Positions 59,401 to 64,000 of a stretch of 64,000 bases of DNA are shown here, piece by piece. The notes under the pieces are model-generated. The model had not been told where the DNA came from. It worked only from the letters and a program-made list of their open reading frames with translations, and made no database searches. Source of the stretch: Talinum fruticosum. Lineage: Eukaryota > Streptophyta > Magnoliopsida > Caryophyllales > Talinaceae. How positions within the stretch are numbered: position 1 is the first letter of the stretch; the number at the start of each line of letters is the position of its first letter. Both the position numbers and the translations under genes were made by a program. The DNA lies in contig JAITYX010000030.1 of assembly GCA_021018815.1 (NCBI GenBank), positions 5,231,501-5,295,500 on the forward strand, written 5' to 3'.

Positions 59401-61036
59401 CAAAAATTCTAGGATATTGTGGGGACTGATGTGTACCAGTTAGTGAAACGAGTCTGACAGGGTGATCTAGACTTGAGTATCATTAATTCAACCAATATAG
59501 TGTTCATCCCCAAGATCAAGGAGCCAAAGAGTATCACATAGTTCAGTTCGATTATGCTTTGCAATGTTGTGTACAAGATTCTATCAAAAACCATGGCTAA
59601 TCGGTTGAAATTTTCCATTACCTTAAAAGAGAAATTAGGGAAAGAAGGGGTTTGTGTTTTAAAACTTGACATGAGTAAGACCGATTATTGGATCAAATGG
59701 AATTTTTTAAAAGCCGTCATGATCAAAATGGGGTTTGAAAGTTAGTGGATTGATCTTGTGATAAGATGTCTAGCCTCGGTTTCTTTTAAGTTCCTTGTTA
59801 ATTGTAACGCCCCCAATCACCATTACCTAATAATCCCTGCCATTTGAGGTATTATGTATGGCCGCAGCGGAATATAACAATTAGAGACGTTACCGTCGTC
59901 CTAAGAATAGGAACATGCTAAGTAAATCAAATAAAAATGAAATACAATTTGCATATCTAAATGTTACATGTGGGTTGGGTCCTTATAATGATAACTATTT
60001 ACAACCCAAGTGGTTAAGACACACATAGTGTTTAAACGGGACCCAAAATATAACTTAGAGGCTTGCTTGCATATATTTCTATACCATCTCATATACTTCT
60101 TGACGTGAGAACTTACGCAACCTCTAATGATCTTCAAAATTAGTCTCAAGCCATGATTGAGATGAACTCACTTGTGAGCATCTATACACCATCGGAACCA
60201 TAATGCAACAAGTCCAGCTATATTTTGCCTTCGTCGGTCTTGGTAGGTAATTGATTTTTCAGCAATACTTTTCCTAAAACAAAAACAGTAAAATATTTCG
60301 AAAAGTGAGTCGAAACTTAGTACGAACGTTCCGCACAGTCAAATTGCTTTGAAAACATTTTATTGAGCGCGCGCATTTCAATTCATTTTAGTTCGAAATT
60401 AGGGGAGAGAATATGAGTAAAACTTGCTTGCCATTTATTGTCTGAAAGTAAAACCCCTTGTATAATTGATACGATCTTTGAATAAGGTGCACACCTCCTG
60501 GACCGACCGAGAACCCGAGTTGAAGCCGCGCGGGTGAAATTGAATGGCATAAGTCCCGATAATTGATGATAATTGATCGGGGACCACTTAATTAGGTGAC
60601 AAAACTTGATTTGCAAACGATTCATTATTAGTTATATATATAAGAAATGTTGAGATTTGATTAAAGATGTGAGTTTTCGAAAGGTACGGGCAATGAACGT
60701 ACTCGAACCGAAACCTTTGTTTCTCCCCTTTTCGAAATTTACGTTATCGGCTAATCGGCAACGGAAGTGGCCTCAATTCTGTTTCAATAGATTTTTGTTG
60801 TTAATAATGTTTCTCTTGAGTTTCAATAATTGAATTTGTATAAGCGTTGACAATTAATTTCATTTCCTATATTTATTACGTAATCGGTTAACTACGTTTT
60901 CTTACATAACTTTATTGCATTAATCCCTTTTCGAGCATGGACAACAACGCATATTAATTAAAGAAGTTGATTTGGCTAATCAAATAACTAATGTTATCTA
61001 TGTAATTTAATTAATTAGTTGACGTAGATTGAAAAG

Positions 61037-61061
61037 GTGTATATATATATATATATATATA
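61037..61061. repeat. (TA)n microsatellite
   Basis: A short run of TA units inside TG...CA element copy B. Confidence 0.85.
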
Positions 61062-62254
61062 ATCATTCGCTTATCTTGGTTATTATATTTATTAAAAAGA
61101 TTTGAAGTATGCTTCTAATAGTTCTTATTATTGTCACCCACATTGTTGTTGTCATTATTATTATCATTATTATTATTACCATTTGCTACAACTAATCCAA
61201 TTAATTTGCTAAGCCTAACTTATTTTTCAATCCCTGTCCCTGGCTTAACTTCTTATTTCTTACTCGCATTGCATTTAAAACTCATAATTAAGTAATTAAT
61301 TAACCCATCATATGCCTTTCCATAGGAAGGTTTCGCAATTTATCGAATTGTTCAAAATTCATACATACACCATTTTAAGGTGATGAGCATTATTCTCTCA
61401 ACAAAATTCACATTTACAACCATGATTAGGTATACTTAAGCTCAAATTTTTCTCACACCTATACACTTACACATTATCTAATTCCAACTTCTACATACAC
61501 ATCCCCCTTCGTTTGCTCAATATAACCATTTCCAAAATATAACAATTCCATCAAATTACTCAATTGTATAATAAAACATCCCCAATCTCATTCACTAATT
61601 CATAATTTCCCAAAAGAAATCATATTCATTCACATTCATACACAATCAATCCATCAAAATACCAAACCTCAATCATCCACACCAATTCGAATTTTCCTAA
61701 AGCAATCTTTAAATTCACTCCACAAACATATTTCTAAATCAGATGATTCAATTTACAATTACAATTACTAAGTAAATAATAAAGTATGTAAATATGAGTT
61801 TTAGGGTTTTACCTTCAAAACCAAAAGATGAGGGTGGAGTGGTGGCGGTACACCCGGGCTCGGGCGAATGCGGCCAGCACCGGTGGGGAATTCCGGCGGT
61901 TGCTGCAGCCGGTTGTTGGCTGTGAAGTGGGCCGCAGCAGGGAAACGGCAGCGCCTCGCGGAAAGAGAGAGGAGAGCGAGAGCGCGAGAGAGGGAGGGAG
62001 CGAGACAGAGAGAGAGAAGGTGGATGGCCGGCGCCGGTCTTCCAGCCGACGTCGGTCGCGCCGGTGGCCGGAGGAGCGATGGCAGCGAGGGGGAGAAGCG
62101 GGGAGGCTTGAACGCAGAGCACGGGAGCAGAGATGGAGACTGGGACTTTGCTCGATTATTTTTAGCTCTAGCTTTATTTATTTCCTTTTTTTTTTTTTGT
62201 AAAAATTCCAGATTAATCCATTTGTGGATTTTTCATTCAAAAAATATGATTTGT

Positions 62255-62268
62255 TTATTTTATTTATT

Positions 62269-62327
<59 letters not shown>

Positions 62328-62345
62328 TATTATTATTCTCTTATT
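62255..62345 (+). repeat. (TTTA)n then (TTA)n microsatellite
   Basis: TTTA units lead into about 20 TTA units inside TG...CA element copy B. Confidence 0.95.
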
Positions 62346-63789
62346 GTTACTTTTTAATTTTATTTTAAATGATGTTTACAAATTATAATTATAACGGTTT
62401 GCTTGAAACATAATATCAACGACCTTGTAATCATATACCATTTCATGTAAATTTTTAAATTTGCTCTTCTAAACCTATAAGTAAATTATAATCATTGTTA
62501 TGAAATTTTATTAGGGCCACTTCGTTGCCTTAGCCGCATAACACATATATAAAAATAATTTAAATATAAAATATCGAATTGAAGTGCATTCGCTCAATTA
62601 TATAAATCTTGTAATTAATAAGATAAATAATGTGACTTAAGGTCGGGTTGTTACATTAATGGGCAACCGAAAGGATCAATTCGTCCAAGTCATGGTCTTA
62701 GTCAAGACGACCCTATTTCCCCGTATCTCTTTCTACTCTGTGTAGAAGTTTTCTCCTCACTAATTACCAAGGTAGAGAATGAAGGGTGGATCTAAGTTAC
62801 CCATTTATTTTTTGCTCACGATGGTATTCTTTTTGCCAATGCAAACTTCCATGAATGCTCACATGTAGCGATGAAATTATAAGCTTGCATGAGAGATCTT
62901 CGGGCCAATGAGTCAATTTTGATAAATTGAATGTGGTGTTCAGCAAGAATGTCAATGTATGAATGAAGGAGCAAATTCTACATACCATCAAGCTCATATT
63001 TACGAGTGGCCAGACCTTTATGTTGTCTTGAACCTGACTTGTTAGTGGTCGAGCAAATCGACGAGAATGAAGCAAAGTGGAATGCTGATCTGATCGGAAG
63101 AACTTTTGTGGAAAAGGATGCTGAACAGATCCTAAGCATCCCTCTTAGTCGCCGTCTTCCCCACACTCTAGATATTGGTGGACGTGCATGGATGAATTAT
63201 TCACTATTAAACCGCCTTCTGGTTGGGTATATTGGGTCATATAATAGATTGGTTCAACACAGCAAATGTGAATGACTGGGAGTGGTGGCAAAGATAATGC
63301 GGTGTGAACACTACCACAACCGAAACATTTCACATGGAGGCTTCTTGGGAAATTCTAAGGGTAGACCATGAGCCGAAGTGACACCATATTAAAAATGATA
63401 AAGTGTGCCCAGTTTGCAAACAATCACCTGAAACCATATTCCATGCCTTGTTTGACTGTAATATGCCAAGGAACGTATGTTTGAGAGCTATGGGCTTATG
63501 CAATTGGTGGTGGAGGCCTCTCGATCTACCATGAAGGAGTGCTTACTTTGGTTGTTAGATAGAGTGGATGGCGACAGCTTTAGCACGATTCTAGCTATAA
63601 CTTGGGCTACGTGGATAGCGCAGAATGAGGTGGTGTTCAACAACGACTTACCTAACAGATTGGTAATGGCACACTATTTCGTTAAGATGGAGCGTAATTC
63701 AAAGGAATATAAGGAGAGAGTGGCAGCACCCCCATGATAACAAAGACGATAACACTTTTTAAAATTAGCCTTACTCTAAACCTTACTTT

Positions 63790-64000
63790 GAATATAAAAT
63801 TTAGAGCAAATATGCGGAAACGACTTAGGATGACAAAAAGCAATATCAACAAAGTAGATGGAAATCAAAAATAGAAATGAGACAAGAATTTAACGTGGAA
63901 AACCCAAATTGGAAAAAATCACGAACGACATAAGCATAATGATTTCACTATTACAAGAGAGTACAAAAACGATCTCAAACCCGAGAGATCAAGAGAGTAC
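63790..64000 (-). mobile_element. Ty1/copia-like LTR fragment, runs off the window
   Basis: It carries ATGCGGAAACGAC, TTTAACGTGGAAAACCCAAATTGG and AAAAAATCACGAACG, the same ordered pattern as at 31.4 and 33.4 kb. It reaches the window end. Confidence 0.5.

Larger units (their letters stand above)
59803..62655 (-). mobile_element. 2.85-kb TG...CA element, copy B (inverted)
   Basis: On the plus strand it begins TGTAACGCCCCCAATCACC and ends GGTCGGGTTGTTACA. The exact 5-bp duplication TTAAT lies at 59798-59802 and 62656-62660. Both flanks are LINE reverse transcriptase, which rejoins in frame without it. On the minus strand it aligns with copy A (8686-11377): the CT-rich tract at 61.83-62.15 kb, donor-like AAG|GTAAAACC at 61812, the block GGTCCCCGATCAATTATC near 60.57 kb, acceptor-like TTTTGTTTTAG at 60274, and the final ~170 bases. 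Copy B is longer partly because of (TTA)n at 62255-62345. Confidence 0.85.
59404..63740 (+). mobile_element. 5'-truncated LINE fragment, plus strand, split by nested insertion
   Basis: The left part (59404-59802) reads DIVGTDVYQLVKRV, NSTNIVFIPKIKEPKSIT, LCNVVYKILSKTMANRLKF and VLKLDMSKTDYWIKWNFLKA, the reverse transcriptase of a plant LINE with an internal deletion between the last two. The frame is cut in SFKFLVN by the TG...CA element at 59803-62655 and resumes at about 62661 with NGQPKGSIRPSHGLSQDDPI and PYLFLLCVEVFSSL. Further on are zf-RVT motifs (VCPVCKQSPETIFHALFDC, about 63.4 kb) and ITWATWIAQNEVVFNND (63.6 kb). RNase H is missing. Endonuclease and ORF1 are absent. The sequence is less similar to the LINE at 2.9-14.1 kb than copies of one family would be. 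Confidence 0.85.

Noticed and set aside
61748..62368. Open frames of 124-166 codons in TG...CA copy B
   Set aside because: They match the same CT/GA-rich tract as copy A, but their protein sequences are not conserved between the copies.

Overview
This is a gene-poor, AT-rich stretch of plant nuclear DNA. The evidence is a cluster of BAHD acyltransferase genes, plant-type LINEs, a Ty3/gypsy gag-protease region behind a tRNA-iMet primer site, CACTA/En-Spm parts with a Transposase_24 gene, a FAR1-type MULE transposase, hAT elements and a Stowaway-like MITE. It looks like a eudicot. The repeat types would suit Caryophyllales, but the sequence alone does not settle that. No tRNA, rRNA or organelle insertion was recognised.

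Host genes. The only recognisable host family is BAHD acyltransferase, in the EPS1/At3g50280-like branch. Three minus-strand copies lie at 0.2-1.6 kb, 25.0-26.4 kb and 31.9-32.9 kb. The first and third are clear pseudogenes. The middle one is nearly intact: a single net one-base shift in an A-run (T6 on the plus strand, 25745-25750) separates it from a full-length reading frame. All lie on one strand, and the first two share upstream sequence, so this looks like an old tandem array pulled apart by transposons.

Transposons, left to right. A nearly full-length minus-strand LINE (about 2.87-14.1 kb) has a 17-bp target duplication and a poly(A) tail. A 2.69-kb TG...CA element (8686-11377, 5-bp duplication) is nested in it. 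The 5' half of a Ty3/gypsy element follows (about 14.2-18 kb). Next come a hAT element (21502-23312, exact 8-bp duplication), a CACTA end (to 24644), a hAT-like element (about 26510-27151) just upstream of the best BAHD copy, Ty1/copia-like LTR pieces, and a CACTA 3' end (33.6-34.6 kb). Beyond these are a TTGTTCA-rich tract with a coding fragment (34.8-36.4 kb), a GC-rich repeat (36.8-37.2 kb), a FAR1/MULE transposase cut off by a CACTA end (39.6-41.2 kb), and a spliced CACTA TNP1-like gene (41.8-43.5 kb). Then follow a 626-bp foldback (44.1-44.75 kb), another CACTA-like end (to 46036) and a copia LTR (to about 47.8 kb).

The stretch from 47.8 to 59.4 kb is mostly AT-rich with small non-autonomous elements, including a hAT-like element with a gene-like leader (55772-56540). 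The window ends with a second, 5'-truncated LINE (59.4-63.7 kb) split by a second, inverted copy of the 2.7-2.9 kb TG...CA element (59803-62655).

The least explained items are this TG...CA family, whose two copies share a CT-rich leader and intron-like signals; the GC-rich CCCACAGGC/GTGG repeats at two sites; the large foldback at 44.4 kb; and the near-intact BAHD copy.
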